In this document: positions 9,253-18,433 of the stretch, one piece after another
How the letters are laid out: each line of letters opens with the position of its first letter
How positions within the stretch are numbered: the stretch's first letter is position 1
DNA from: Vibrio maritimus
GTDB taxonomy: Bacteria > Pseudomonadota > Gammaproteobacteria > Enterobacterales > Vibrionaceae
Reading direction: 5' to 3'
Assembly (NCBI GenBank): GCA_000755425.1
Contig: BBMT01000003.1
Coordinates: forward strand, 372,001 to 436,000
DNA length: 64,000 nucleotides
The notes under the pieces: model-generated
The model's database searches: none
The model's input: only the letters and a program-made list of their open reading frames with translations
Told to the model about the DNA's origin: nothing
Position numbers and translations under genes: made by a program

Positions 9253-10197
9253 ATGGGTAGTAAAACACTGGTCATTGCTGAACACGATAATAACAATATC
9301 GCCGCAGATACGCTGAAAACGCTACATGCTGCAAGCCAGATAGGCGGTGATGTTGCTGTACTTGTGGTAGGCAACAACGTCACAGCAATAGCGGAAAGCT
9401 TATCAAAAGTGAAGGGAGTAACGCAGGTGTTCCGTGTCGATACCAAGCAATTCAAACATCCCACCGCTGAAGATGTCGCTCCAATTATTGTTGAGTTGAG
9501 CGAGGCGTTTACTCATTTTCTAGCACCCGCAACAACATTTGGCAAAAACCTGATGCCGAGAGTGGCGGCGCTGCTGGATGTTGGGCAGTTGTCAGACGTT
9601 ATTGAAATCGAATCACCCGATACTGTTATTCGGCCGATTTATGCAGGTAACGCACTAGCACGCGTAAAGTCCAACGATTCCAAGTTGGTAATGACGATTC
9701 GTGGCTCAGCGTTTGATTCAGCGAGTACGAATAGCCAAGAAAATGCATCAGTTGAAGCGCTTGAGTCACAGGCTTCTCAACAACCCCTGGCAAGCTTTAT
9801 TGATTCTCAACAGACGTTATCAGAGCGCCCCGACTTGTCGTCGGCAAAAGTCGTTATATCAGGAGGTCGAGGTCTAGGCAGTAAAGAAAACTTTGCTCTC
9901 GTTGAGCGCTTGGCCGACAAACTGGGTGGTGCTATTGGCGCATCAAGAGCCGCGGTGGACGCTGGTTTTGTTTCTAATGACTTGCAAGTCGGTCAGACGG
10001 GCAAAATTGTCGCTCCTGAGCTCTATATTGCCATTGGTATCTCCGGAGCTATTCAGCACATGGCGGGAATGAAGGACTCGAAGGTTATCGTGGCAATTAA
10101 TAGTGACCCAGATGCGGCGATCTTTGAGGTAGCAGACTATGGGTTAGTTGGAGACTTATTTGAGATCATGCCAGAGCTGATTGATAAGGTGCCTTAG
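9253..10197 (+). CDS. etfA: Electron transfer flavoprotein, alpha subunit
   Basis: 314 residues, FAD-binding. The C-terminal FAD domain is complete: VVISGGRGLGSKENF, GGAIGASRAAVDAGFVSNDLQVGQTGKIVAPELYIAIGISGAIQHMAGM and VAINSDPDAAIFEVADYGLVGDLFEIMPEL. AAGGAGGG precedes ATG 9253. Forms the soluble electron carrier linking dehydrogenases of the cluster to ETF-QO. Confidence 0.96.
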   Translation: MGSKTLVIAEHDNNNIAADTLKTLHAASQIGGDVAVLVVGNNVTAIAESLSKVKGVTQVFRVDTKQFKHPTAEDVAPIIVELSEAFTHFLAPATTFGKNLMPRVAALLDVGQLSDVIEIESPDTVIRPIYAGNALARVKSNDSKLVMTIRGSAFDSASTNSQENASVEALESQASQQPLASFIDSQQTLSERPDLSSAKVVISGGRGLGSKENFALVERLADKLGGAIGASRAAVDAGFVSNDLQVGQTGKIVAPELYIAIGISGAIQHMAGMKDSKVIVAINSDPDAAIFEVADYGLVGDLFEIMPELIDKVP

Positions 10198-10256
10198 CCT
10201 ATCTTTCGTTATTCAAACACACCACCTGACAGGGCTTAGGTTTCTTTCAAGCGACC

Positions 10257-10520
10257 TTAGCCTTCTTCATTGTCGCTTTCCTTTAATGTTTTGGCCGCGT
10301 AGCGAACCGCAAAAACACACATCAACATCATAATAAAGGGTATAGAAGCCAAAGACATTTCGACCCACGAATACTCAGCAAAGAACTTCGACAACAAAAG
10401 ATGTGACACTATGTTGAGCACAGCAATAGCGATTGCGACAACGAGTAGCTTTGATTCTCGATTCAAAACGAACAGCTTCCTACCTAGATTACTATTATTG
10501 AATTGGAGCCAGTGTTCCAA
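10257..10520 (-). CDS. Small two-helix membrane protein (87 aa)
   Basis: Two predicted transmembrane stretches: LLVVAIAIAVLNIVSHLLL and MSLASIPFIMMLMCVFAVRYAA, followed by an acidic tail (ESDNEEG). The open frame begins with TTG at 10520 and the Shine-Dalgarno is weak, so the start is uncertain. No family recognised. Confidence 0.5.
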   Translation of the reverse strand: MEHWLQFNNSNLGRKLFVLNRESKLLVVAIAIAVLNIVSHLLLSKFFAEYSWVEMSLASIPFIMMLMCVFAVRYAAKTLKESDNEEG

Positions 10521-10659
10521 TTTATCTGAAGGCTGCGACTATATCATACGGACGACGGTGGTTTCGTGATGATGCAAATACTTTGAAGTGTTGATGCTTG
10601 CCGTAGGCGTTTTCGAAGCGCAACATGTTGAAAATGTGTGGAAACGCTTAGGGCAAACG

Positions 10660-11058
10660 ATGTCAGGAATTACCGATTTAGAACAGCTACTCGCATCAAT
10701 GGAGCCACGTTTAGTCGATGGGGAATTTGTGTTTTGTACCGTTAAAGGCTCACTGGCTGAATACCTTATGCTCGATATCTTAGGTTCGTTTAAAGAACAG
10801 GAAGGCTTGACTCTAATACTTCCAAAGCTTCAGGCAGAGCAAGCTGAACTCGACTTTGAAGGGGTGTTTAGAATGATCACTTTGAACGTTCACTCCAGCC
10901 TTGAAGCGGTCGGCTTAACGGCAGCGGTGTCCAACAAACTTGCGGAGCGGGATATTAGCGCTAACGTGGTAGCAGCCTATTATCATGACCATATCTTTGT
11001 CCAGTCATCCAAAGCAGATGAGGCGCTCGCTGCACTTAAGGAGTTCCTAAGTGAGTAA
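10660..11058 (+). CDS. ACT-domain protein (DUF2241-like)
   Basis: 132 residues from ATG 10660. The opening MSGITDLEQLLASMEPRL and the block GEFVFCTVKG are typical of these small ACT-type proteins. A second half, LNVHSSLEAVGLTAAVSNKLAERDISANVVAAYYHDHIFV, reads as the ligand-binding ACT fold. Probably binds a small molecule such as an amino acid; role unknown. Longer in-frame starts exist upstream (10588) but the family starts here. It overlaps the next gene by 8 bases, indicating co-translation. Confidence 0.7.
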   Translation: MSGITDLEQLLASMEPRLVDGEFVFCTVKGSLAEYLMLDILGSFKEQEGLTLILPKLQAEQAELDFEGVFRMITLNVHSSLEAVGLTAAVSNKLAERDISANVVAAYYHDHIFVQSSKADEALAALKEFLSE

Positions 11059-11491
11059 ACCTATTCGAGTAAAAGCAGTCTGTCTTTGTCGATATGATAG
11101 AAAAATAATGCTGGCGGAAGGTTATGATCCGACAAAAAATGAGCACTATTTGATGCCGATTGGTGGCGGGGTTGAGTTTGGAGAGCTTGCTGAACAAGCA
11201 GCGATTCGTGAAGTTCGCGAAGAGATAGGTGCGGATGTCTCAGACTTAAACTTACTTGGCGTGAGTGAGAACAGGTTCACGTTCGATGGCGTTCCCGGAC
11301 ATGAAGTGGTTTTTGTCTTCGAAGGTATTCTTGCAAATCCGGACCTTTATCAGAGAGAACGTTTTAAGGGTATTGAAACAAATGGCGTTGAATTTTCCGT
11401 AAGATGGGTGCCAGAAGAGGACGTGATCAGTGGATCTATTCCTGTTTACCCAGACGGTATTCTGTCTATGCTACAAGAGACGAGTCGATGA
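11051..11491 (+). CDS. Nudix hydrolase
   Basis: 146 residues. The Nudix box is complete, GGGVEFGELAEQAAIREVREEIGAD (GX5EX7REVXEEXG), so it should hydrolyse a nucleoside diphosphate linked to another moiety with Mg2+. Substrate not predictable. It overlaps the ACT-domain gene by 8 bases and is followed 12 bases later by an MmcQ-like gene, so the three probably form an operon. Confidence 0.9.
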   Translation: MSKPIRVKAVCLCRYDRKIMLAEGYDPTKNEHYLMPIGGGVEFGELAEQAAIREVREEIGADVSDLNLLGVSENRFTFDGVPGHEVVFVFEGILANPDLYQRERFKGIETNGVEFSVRWVPEEDVISGSIPVYPDGILSMLQETSR

Positions 11492-11503
11492 AAAGGGGAT
11501 TCA

Positions 11504-11869
11504 ATGAAATACGATGAGTTTAATGAGTATTGTGGTTCCTTTACCGCAACCTCTCATGTGATTCAGTGGGGGGATGCGCACGTGTGGAAAGTGGGAGGAA
11601 AGGTGTTCGCGATTGGTGGCTGGAGTAAGGAGGGGAGTGAGGCTTATATATTTAAAACTTCGGATCTCAATTTCGATTTTCTCTCTGATCATGAAGGCTA
11701 TAGACCCGCCCCATACTTTGCAAATCGTGGAATGAAGTGGATTCAGCAGACAGACACTAGTGGTCAATTAGATGAGGAGCTTCGCTACTACATCAGCGAG
11801 TCATACAAAATTGTGTCTATGGGGCTGAGTAAGCGAAAGAGAGTGGAGTTAGGGATTGTTGTGGAGTGA
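11504..11869 (+). CDS. MmcQ/YjbR family DNA-binding-like protein
   Basis: 121 residues. Motifs WGDAHVWKVGGKVFAIGG, PYFANRGMKWIQ and YYISESYKIVSMGLSKRKRVELG match the DUF419 (MmcQ/YjbR, CyaY-like fold) family. The role is unproven; DNA binding has been suggested for the family. GGGG upstream of ATG 11504. Last gene of the ACT-Nudix-MmcQ set. Confidence 0.8.
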   Translation: MKYDEFNEYCGSFTATSHVIQWGDAHVWKVGGKVFAIGGWSKEGSEAYIFKTSDLNFDFLSDHEGYRPAPYFANRGMKWIQQTDTSGQLDEELRYYISESYKIVSMGLSKRKRVELGIVVE

Positions 11870-11925
11870 CTCATCTGTTAGGCGACATCTGCTTGGAATG
11901 CCGCATCCACAAACAAAATACCGTC

Positions 11926-11945
11926 ATCTTCACGAACGTGAAGAT
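11926..11945. terminator. Perfect palindrome, likely terminator after the MmcQ gene
   Basis: ATCTTCACGAACGTGAAGAT, a 9-bp stem with a 2-base loop, followed by CTTTT, 57 bases after the MmcQ stop. Confidence 0.5.
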
Positions 11946-12018
11946 CTTTTAAAGCGCGTGATTCACAAAGCAACTCAGACTAAGTCACGTAAACAACCTC
12001 CTAATCACGCTGTACGAG

Positions 12019-12061
12019 ATTCCCTTTTGCAAGGGAATGACGGACACTTTCCACAGTGTCC
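12019..12061. repeat. Two adjacent palindromic elements between the MmcQ gene and the BCKDH operon
   Basis: ATTCCCTT-ttgc-AAGGGAAT followed by GACGG, then GGACACT-ttccac-AGTGTCC followed by TTTGTC. The first unit has the look of the dispersed palindromic repeats with a GGGAATGACGG end found in Vibrio intergenic regions. The second may terminate transcription. Confidence 0.5.
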
Positions 12062-12071
12062 TTTGTCATTA

Positions 12072-13217
12072 CTAACCTTGCTGTAAGTGCTCCACCAACA
12101 CCTTTACGAAGCGAGCAGCTTCACCACCGGTGCACGCTCTATGGTCAAAAGTTATCGAAAGCGGTAACGCTTTGACTCCACACGCTTGTCCATCCCTCAT
12201 TATTACTTTCTCAATAATTCGACCCGCACCCACGATCGCGACCTGCGGTGGTGTCACCACGGGTGTCGCGAATATCCCAGCGATAGCACCAAAGTTAGAC
12301 AGGGTGATGGTGGCGTGTTGCAACTGCTCTCGTCCAATTCGTCTTGCTCTTATACCTTGGACGGTGTCATTTAACCATTGGCGGATGCCTGCTTGATCGT
12401 ACTCATTAGCGTTTCTAAGCACAGGGACATACAGCCCATGGCTACTGTCTACGGCAATACCAATGTTCACGTTGGAATGGACACATCGGGTCATGGTTTC
12501 TGCATCGAACCACGCATTAAGAGCGGGCTCTGTTTGGCATGCGTGCACGACGGCTTTAATGAGCCTTCCTGATATGTCTTCGTCACTTTGCCAGCTATCT
12601 AGCATGGCTTCTTCTGTGATGGTGACAGAGGCAACGGAGTGGTGCGACTGTGACATAGTGCCAACCATGGTTCGACGTGCGCCTTTAAGAACTTCCGTGC
12701 CGGGTGCTTGCTTGTCTATTTGATCGTAAATGTCATTGTCTGTGATCACGCCATCTTGGCCACTGCCTTTGACGCGAAGTAGATCGATTCCGAGCTTCTT
12801 CGCTAGCAGCCGAGCAGAGGGCATGGCGGTAATCGCGTTTTCCTCTGCGTTGTGGTGCGCCGCGCCAACCCAAAAGTCATCGACCTCAACGTGATGTGTG
12901 TGGTTGGACACATTGCCGACAACGGTTGCTGCATCATTGTTGCTTGATGATTCACTAAGGTTAGCACCTTCCGTGACCGCCTCTTCGATTTCAATCAATA
13001 GGCTGCCAATACTGATGACATCGCCTTCTTCGCCATAACGTTTGACTATTTTTCCGCTGTACGGCGCGGGAACTTCGACAACGGCTTTGGCGGTCTCAAC
13101 GGTAAGGATGACTTGGTCTAAGTCGACATCGTCGCCGACGTTCACATGCCATTCGACAATCTCAGATTCTGCGAGTCCTTCCCCTAAGTCTGGCAATAAA
13201 AATGACTTCATTTCCAA
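12072..13217 (-). CDS. bkdB: Branched-chain 2-oxoacid dehydrogenase, E2 (dihydrolipoamide acyltransferase)
   Basis: 381 residues. An N-terminal lipoyl domain (residues 1-80) with the lipoyl lysine in TVETAKAVVEVPAP near 44; an E3/E1-binding domain AMPSARLLAKKLGIDLLRVKGSGQDGVITDNDIYD near 131-165; and a C-terminal acyltransferase domain ending FDHRACTGGEAARFVKVL. That ending has the DHRxCTGG signature rather than DHRxxDG, as in branched-chain E2s of this group. Only one lipoyl domain. Intact, unlike E1alpha and E1beta just upstream. No E3 gene is seen nearby, so a shared lipoamide dehydrogenase is likely used. Confidence 0.93.
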   Translation of the reverse strand: MEMKSFLLPDLGEGLAESEIVEWHVNVGDDVDLDQVILTVETAKAVVEVPAPYSGKIVKRYGEEGDVISIGSLLIEIEEAVTEGANLSESSSNNDAATVVGNVSNHTHHVEVDDFWVGAAHHNAEENAITAMPSARLLAKKLGIDLLRVKGSGQDGVITDNDIYDQIDKQAPGTEVLKGARRTMVGTMSQSHHSVASVTITEEAMLDSWQSDEDISGRLIKAVVHACQTEPALNAWFDAETMTRCVHSNVNIGIAVDSSHGLYVPVLRNANEYDQAGIRQWLNDTVQGIRARRIGREQLQHATITLSNFGAIAGIFATPVVTPPQVAIVGAGRIIEKVIMRDGQACGVKALPLSITFDHRACTGGEAARFVKVLVEHLQQG

Positions 13218-14233
13218 CCCTCCACTAGCTCTCTTGCTGCTTGTACGATGTCGGCCTCTTGGATCAAAAAGTAGTCTTCGTTTTTGTAGTAAGGCATCAC
13301 GGTATCAAGGCCGGTTACTCGCTTTGGCGGCGCTTTGAGCATGCACATGGCTTGCTCTGAAGTGCGAGTAATGATCTCTGCGCCAACGCCGCAGCTTCTG
13401 CTGGCTTCATGAACGACCAATAAACGCCCGGTTTTCTGAAGTGATTTTAATATCGTTTCCATATCAATGGGTTTGATGCTCGCTAGATCAATCACCTCCA
13501 CTTCGATACCAGCTTTAGACAGTGTATCCGCGGCCTGAAGTGACTCAACAACACATGCTCCCCAAGTCACAAGCGTTAAATCCCGCCCTTTGCGAAGGTG
13601 TAGCAAGTATCAAGAGGCAGGCTTCACCATTATCAACCACATTCGATTTAACGGTGCGATAGATGCGTTTGGGCTCAAAGAACATCACCGGATCGTTGCA
13701 GCGTATTGCCGATAGCAACAAACCGTAGGCGCGTTGCGGTGATGACGGGATAACAACCCTCAGGCCTGGAATATGAGCAAACAGTGCTTCGACACTTTCG
13801 GAGTGATGTTCTGGCGCATGTATGCCACCGCCAAATGGCGCTCGAAACACTATTGGCAGGAGAGACGCCCGCGGGTGCGATTGCGCATTCGAGCCGCATG
13901 ACAAATGATGTGCTCCATGGCAGGAAACACGAATCCTTGAAACTGGAACTCAGCAATGGGTCGCAGCCCTTGAGTTGCCATACCTACCGCAACGCCCCCG
14001 ATGAGTGCTTCGGCGAGGGGCGTATCGATAACGCGCTTAAGCCCAAAACGTTCTTTAAGACCAACGGTAGCGCGGAATACGCCGCCGTTATCGCCAACGT
14101 CTTCTCCAAGCAGTACAACGCGTTTGTCTCTGCCCATTTCATGATGGAGTGCTAAATTCACCGCATCGACCAGCGTGGATTCTACTGAGGCGATAGGGCT
14201 TGCTAGGGGTTCAATATGCAGTTGATCAGCCAT
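13208..14233 (-). CDS. bkdA2: Branched-chain 2-oxoacid dehydrogenase, E1 beta, frameshifted
   Basis: The start MADQLHIEPLASPIASVESTLVDAVNLALHHEM at 14233 overlaps the E1alpha stop. Motifs: VVLLGEDVGDNGGVFRATVGLKERFG, DTPLAEALIGGVAVGMA, PIAEFQFQGFVFPAMEHI; in the second frame FRAPFGGGIHAPEHHSESVEALFAHIPGLRVVIPSSP; in the third frame GRDLTLVTWGACVVESLQAA to RELVEGWK. Breaks lie near 13856 (one C lost) and 13590-13610 (two bases lost). Forms the thiamine-diphosphate heterotetramer with E1alpha. The ATG of E2 follows with a 10-base overlap. Confidence 0.9.
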
Positions 14234-15318
14234 GTTGTCCTCCTTGCATGCGCATCGATTTATTGATGAGTTCATCGCGCTGTGGACGCAGTTCTTTGGT
14301 TGGTTGCTCGTAGAGGTAGTCAAATGCGGTTTCTGGTGCTTGAGGTGGGGTATTGAGATAGCGAGCGACGGCTTCCTCAACCAATTGCTTGCTCTCTCCA
14401 ACAAGCGCGACTTCGTCTGAATTTTGCCACCAACCTTGAGCTTCCAAGAAGGTCTTGAGTCGTTGAATTGGCTCATACTCCCAAGCGGTATCAAGTTCGT
14501 CATCGCTTCTGTAACGCGTGGCGTCATCGGCAGTGGTGTGATCGCTGAGTCGATAGCTGACTGCCTCAATGAGCGTAGCACCTTTACCTTTGCGCGCATT
14601 GGCAATGGCGACGCCGATTGCATCTAACATGGCGACGACATCATTACCATCGACTTTGAGTCCAGGAATGCCAGCGCCTTGGCTTTATCTGCGAGGAATT
14701 CTGCCCCGCATTGCAGTGCCCTAGGGACTGAAATCGCCCATTGGTTGTTGTTCACCACAAATACCAAAGGAATGTTCCAAGCTCCGGCGCAGTTAATAGA
14801 TTCTAGAAAATCGCCTTTTGAAGTGGCGCCATCACCACAAGTTACCAGAGCGACATCGTGATTGCCCTTAATTTTCAATGCCGCTGCAACACCGACGGCG
14901 TGAGTACACTGAGTCGCTATAGGGACACAAAAAGGCAGGTCGGTGCATGGGTTATCGCTGTTGGTGAATTCAAAATCGCTACCGCGTTCGTCGCCGCCCC
15001 AATACTGTAGGTTTTTTCCATAGGAATGCCGCGAACCCACATGGCGGGCATGTCGCGATAGTAGGGGATGAAAACATCTCGGTGAGACAGGGCGTGGCCA
15101 ATGGCGATACCTATTGCTTCGGCACCAAGGTGCGAAGGATAAGTGCCGAGTTTGCCGGTGCGTTGAAGGGCAACGGCTTTAGCATCGTACGTTCTTGCGA
15201 CTACCATGTCGCGGTACAGCTTCTTTAGGGTTGCTTCGTCAGCCCAGTCGGGTAGTGGGCTAACTAAGTGTCCTTGGTAGTCGATAAAACGATGCATGGG
15301 TAATGCTTGTACGTTCAT
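14226..15318 (-). CDS. bkdA1: Branched-chain 2-oxoacid dehydrogenase, E1 alpha, frameshifted
   Basis: Decarboxylates branched-chain 2-oxoacids with thiamine diphosphate. Start MNVQALPMHRFIDYQGHLVSPLPDWADE, then YPSHLGAEAIGIAIGHALSHRDVFIPYYRDMPAMWVRG. The ThDP motif is in the middle frame: GDGATSKGDFLESINCAGAWNIPLVFVVNNNQWAIS. In the third frame: VSYRLSDHTTADDATRYRSDDEL, the regulatory-loop region. Breaks lie near 15013 (one A lost from a run) and 14687 (GGG to GG). First gene of the three-gene operon. Confidence 0.92.
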
Positions 15319-15677
15319 CTCGAACTCCTTTTCACATACTCTGGATAAGAGTGTGTCGATAAGGCTGAAACCAGTACGTGTTTATACGCACTGTTTCAAA
15401 CGCTTGGATACTATAAGTGTAAACAAATTGTTAAATTTTGCTTCAAAAGAGAAATGGATTTTTAGTAAATAAAACCTTACAGGACTAATCTGCAGATGTT
15501 AAATGCTGACTACTGGCTTGCTGTTAGTTTAATGTTCTGGTTTTAAAAGGGTGAAATCTTTCGAACTGAAATATGATACTGAATGAGAATTTGAAGAAAA
15601 ACGTATACAGTCATCGAGGTTTGAGCAAAAAAGACCAATGGTGTTGGCCTTTTTATCGTCTGTTGACAGAAGGGAGG
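15319..15677. other. Intergenic region upstream of the BCKDH operon
   Basis: About 360 bases, AT-rich. It must hold the BCKDH promoter on the minus strand (GGAG just before the E1alpha ATG). I see no convincing operator or structured RNA. Confidence 0.4.
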
Positions 15678-16070
15678 TTACAATGTCACCTCTTCACAGA
15701 GCTCTAAAGGTAGTCCGTCTGGATCTTGGAAAAAGGTGTAGCGCTTACCCGTGTATTCATCGATGCGAATGGGTTCAACTGCTATTCCATGACCGACGAG
15801 TTTGTTCACAGCCTGGTCAATATCATCCACTACAAAGGCAAGATGTCTTAACCCTTGTGCTTCAGGAAAACTTGGACGTGGCGGCGAACCAGGAAAAGAG
15901 AACAATTCGATCTGTGTACCATCTGGCAGTTCGAGATCGAGTTTGTACGAATCACGCGCCTCGCGGTAGTTCTCCGCCAATACGTTTAACCCCAAAACTT
16001 CGGTATAGAATTCCTTCGATTTTGGGTAATCAGAACAAATGATGGCAATATGATGTGTTCCTTTGAGCAT
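15678..16070 (-). CDS. VOC-family glyoxalase-like protein (YaeR/GloA2 type)
   Basis: 130 residues. Paired VOC modules: HHIAIICSDYPKSKEFYTEVLGL and LRHLAFVVDDIDQAVNKLVGHGI. Metal-ligand candidates are His near 7, Glu in QIELFSFPG, His in RHLAF and Glu in LPLELCE. Resembles the small YaeR-type lactoylglutathione-lyase-like proteins; substrate unproven. Cytoplasmic. The LysR gene on the same strand ends 10 bases upstream of its start, so co-transcription is possible. Confidence 0.8.
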   Translation of the reverse strand: MLKGTHHIAIICSDYPKSKEFYTEVLGLNVLAENYREARDSYKLDLELPDGTQIELFSFPGSPPRPSFPEAQGLRHLAFVVDDIDQAVNKLVGHGIAVEPIRIDEYTGKRYTFFQDPDGLPLELCEEVTL

Positions 16071-16079
16071 GGTCGGATC

Positions 16080-17009
16080 CTAGTTGTGTTTGATAAGTTT
16101 AGCGGGCACCTCACGGGCAACGTAGTCTATAAAGACGCGTAGCCTTGCCGGCATGTACTTGGTCTGGGCGTACTGCATTGCGATCGCCCCATGATAGTTA
16201 CTCTTTATTGTCCAATCAGGAAGCACGGGCACTACACTTCCATCATCAAGAGATTCTTTTATCACAAAGTCATGAAAAATACCGATACCCAGACCTTGTT
16301 TCACACCACTAAGGCGCATTTGCGAGTGGTTAATGGCGTATCGACCGGACACAGTGACCGTGTGAAAATCATCATCTTTAAGAAAGTCCCAAACATTGTC
16401 TCGATCTACTTCGGCTAAATAAAGACAGTCGTGGTACTCGAGTTCGCTAGGGGAAGTAGGCAGTCCATTGGCTCGGATGTAATCCGGGCTGGCGCAAAGC
16501 ACCAAGTTTGTTGGGCCTAACTCTTTCATTACCAGGTTTTCGTCGGGCTTGTCTGTGAGCCTAAATGCGACATCGATACCTAAATTGAGCAAGTCATAGT
16601 TGCCATCGATAGCGCGCACTTTAAGTTGGATCTCTGGATACTGCTGCAAAAATGGGGCGATAAATGGCTGCAATACGGAGTTGAGAAAGGCCTCTGGTGC
16701 CGCAATGGTAAGAGAGCCACTTGGTTCAGCATGATCCGACTGAGAGACTTCAACGGCTTGCTGAGCGGCGTTGACCATGAGTACGCTCTGGTCGTAAACC
16801 TTTCTTCCCGCTTGAGTAATGACCAGCTTTCGTGTGGTTCGTTCAAACAGCTTTACGGATAGGGCGCTTTCAAGTCGAGTGATTGTCTTGGATAGTGCTG
16901 AGGGTGTGACACCTAACTTCTTAGCTGCGGCGGTAAAACTGCCCTCGTTGACCACCAAAATATACGATGCTAAGTCGGGCAGGAGCGCAATAAGCTTCTG
17001 GCTAAACAT
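16080..17009 (-). CDS. LysR-family transcriptional regulator
   Basis: 309 residues from ATG 17009. N-terminal winged HTH: LASYILVVNEGSFTAAAKKLGVTPSALSKTITRLESALSVKLFERTTRKLVITQAG. The C-terminal substrate-binding domain begins at GSLTIAAPEAFLNSVLQPFIAPF. The open frame extends to 17102 but the shorter start matches family length. Divergent from kbl-tdh over a 166-base gap, so a role in threonine/glycine metabolism is a reasonable inference. Confidence 0.88.
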   Translation of the reverse strand: MFSQKLIALLPDLASYILVVNEGSFTAAAKKLGVTPSALSKTITRLESALSVKLFERTTRKLVITQAGRKVYDQSVLMVNAAQQAVEVSQSDHAEPSGSLTIAAPEAFLNSVLQPFIAPFLQQYPEIQLKVRAIDGNYDLLNLGIDVAFRLTDKPDENLVMKELGPTNLVLCASPDYIRANGLPTSPSELEYHDCLYLAEVDRDNVWDFLKDDDFHTVTVSGRYAINHSQMRLSGVKQGLGIGIFHDFVIKESLDDGSVVPVLPDWTIKSNYHGAIAMQYAQTKYMPARLRVFIDYVAREVPAKLIKHN

Positions 17010-17175
17010 GATTCGTGCCTCAGATTCACTAATGGTTTTCCATGTTAAGGGATAATCGTTTGTAGCACAATGAACTAAAATGATTGCATTCGTGAGATAC
17101 ACCCAATCAATAGAATTTGGCTATCTCATCCCCTACATAACCTGTTGATAAATAGGATTGAAAAAGGAATCTACT

Positions 17176-18372
17176 ATGTCTGCTTCGTTTTATAAGCAAA
17201 TCCAAGATCAGATTGAAGAAGTAAAAGCGGAAGGTTTGTACAAGTCTGAGCGTGTTATCACGTCTCAACAACAAGCAGCTGTTGAAATTTCGACAGGCGA
17301 AGAAGTACTTAACTTCTGCGCGAACAACTATCTTGGCCTTGCAAACCACCCAGCACTTATCGAAGCGGGTAAGGCGGGCATGGATAAAAATGGTTTTGGT
17401 ATGGCGTCTGTACGCTTTATCTGTGGTACTCAAGACATTCACAAAGAGCTTGAGCAGAAGCTGTCTACATTTCTAGGTAAAGAAGACACGATTCTTTACA
17501 CGTCTTGCTTCGATGCAAACACTGGCCTGTTTGAAACTATTCTAGGCAAAGAAGATGCAATCATCTCTGACGCACTAAACCACGCATCTATCATCGATGG
17601 CGTTCGTCTATGTAAAGCGATGCGTTACCGTTACGCAAACAACAACATGGCTGAGCTTGAAGAGCAACTTATCGCTGCAACTGAAGCAGGTGCTCGCCAC
17701 AAGCTTATCGTGACTGACGGCGTTTTCTCAATGGACGGCGTAGTCGCAAACCTACCAGCTATCTGTGACCTTGCTGACAAGTACGGCGCACTGGTTATGG
17801 TTGATGATTCTCACGCTGTTGGCTTTATGGGCAAGAACGGCGCAGGTACTCACGAGTTCCATGACGTGGTTGACCGTATCGACATCATTACAGGTACGCT
17901 AGGTAAAGCAATGGGTGGCGCGTCAGGCGGCTATACTTCTGGTAAGAAAGAAGTGATTGATTGGTTACGTCAACGCTCTCGTCCATACCTATTCTCTAAC
18001 TCTGTAGCACCGGCAATTGTTAACGCGTCTATTCGCGTTCTAGACCTGCTACAAGAAAGCGGTGATCTTCGTGACCGTCTATGGGAAAACGCAGCTCACT
18101 TCCGTACTCGTATGGAAGGCGCTGGCTTTACTATGGGTGGTGCAGACCACGCGATCATTCCAATCATGCTAGGTGATGCAAAAGTAGCGGCTGAGTTCGC
18201 TGAGCGTGCGCTAGAGAAAGGCATCTACGTCATTGGTTTCTCTTTCCCAGTAGTACCTAAGGGTCAGGCACGTATCCGTACTCAAATGTCAGCAGCACAC
18301 TCACGTGAGCAACTAGACCGCGCTATCGATGCATTTATCGAAGTGGGTAAAGACATGGGTCTTATCAAATAA
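17176..18372 (+). CDS. kbl: Glycine C-acetyltransferase (2-amino-3-ketobutyrate CoA ligase)
   Basis: 398 residues, the usual length. PLP enzyme cleaving 2-amino-3-oxobutyrate with CoA to glycine and acetyl-CoA. Motifs: [61 protein letters not shown] and the PLP-lysine block [16 protein letters not shown] near residue 245. ATG 17176 is preceded by AAAGGAA. Codons are strongly optimised, suggesting high expression. Operon with tdh. Confidence 0.97.
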   Translation: MSASFYKQIQDQIEEVKAEGLYKSERVITSQQQAAVEISTGEEVLNFCANNYLGLANHPALIEAGKAGMDKNGFGMASVRFICGTQDIHKELEQKLSTFLGKEDTILYTSCFDANTGLFETILGKEDAIISDALNHASIIDGVRLCKAMRYRYANNNMAELEEQLIAATEAGARHKLIVTDGVFSMDGVVANLPAICDLADKYGALVMVDDSHAVGFMGKNGAGTHEFHDVVDRIDIITGTLGKAMGGASGGYTSGKKEVIDWLRQRSRPYLFSNSVAPAIVNASIRVLDLLQESGDLRDRLWENAAHFRTRMEGAGFTMGGADHAIIPIMLGDAKVAAEFAERALEKGIYVIGFSFPVVPKGQARIRTQMSAAHSREQLDRAIDAFIEVGKDMGLIK

Positions 18373-18393
18373 TCGCTCTCCCATTGATTTCTA

Positions 18394-18416
18394 GCCCTGA
18401 GCTTATAGCTCGGGGC
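18394..18416 (+). other. Hairpin between kbl and tdh
   Basis: GCCCTGAGCT-tat-AGCTCGGGGC, a strong stem without a U-tract, 18 bases upstream of the tdh start. It may stabilise the upstream mRNA or adjust the kbl:tdh ratio. Confidence 0.5.
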
Positions 18417-18433
18417 ACAGTTTGGTAAATATT

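Noticed and set aside
11856..12086. 76-codon ORF after the MmcQ gene
   Set aside because: It runs through three palindromes, has no ribosome site and an atypical composition; treated as non-coding.
12130..12723. Plus-strand ORFs opposite the E2 gene
   Set aside because: Antisense shadows of an intact, conserved acyltransferase.
17010..17175. Glycine riboswitch upstream of kbl-tdh
   Set aside because: No tandem glycine-aptamer motifs or terminator hairpin in the 166-base gap; it contains only a Shine-Dalgarno and promoter-like sequence.
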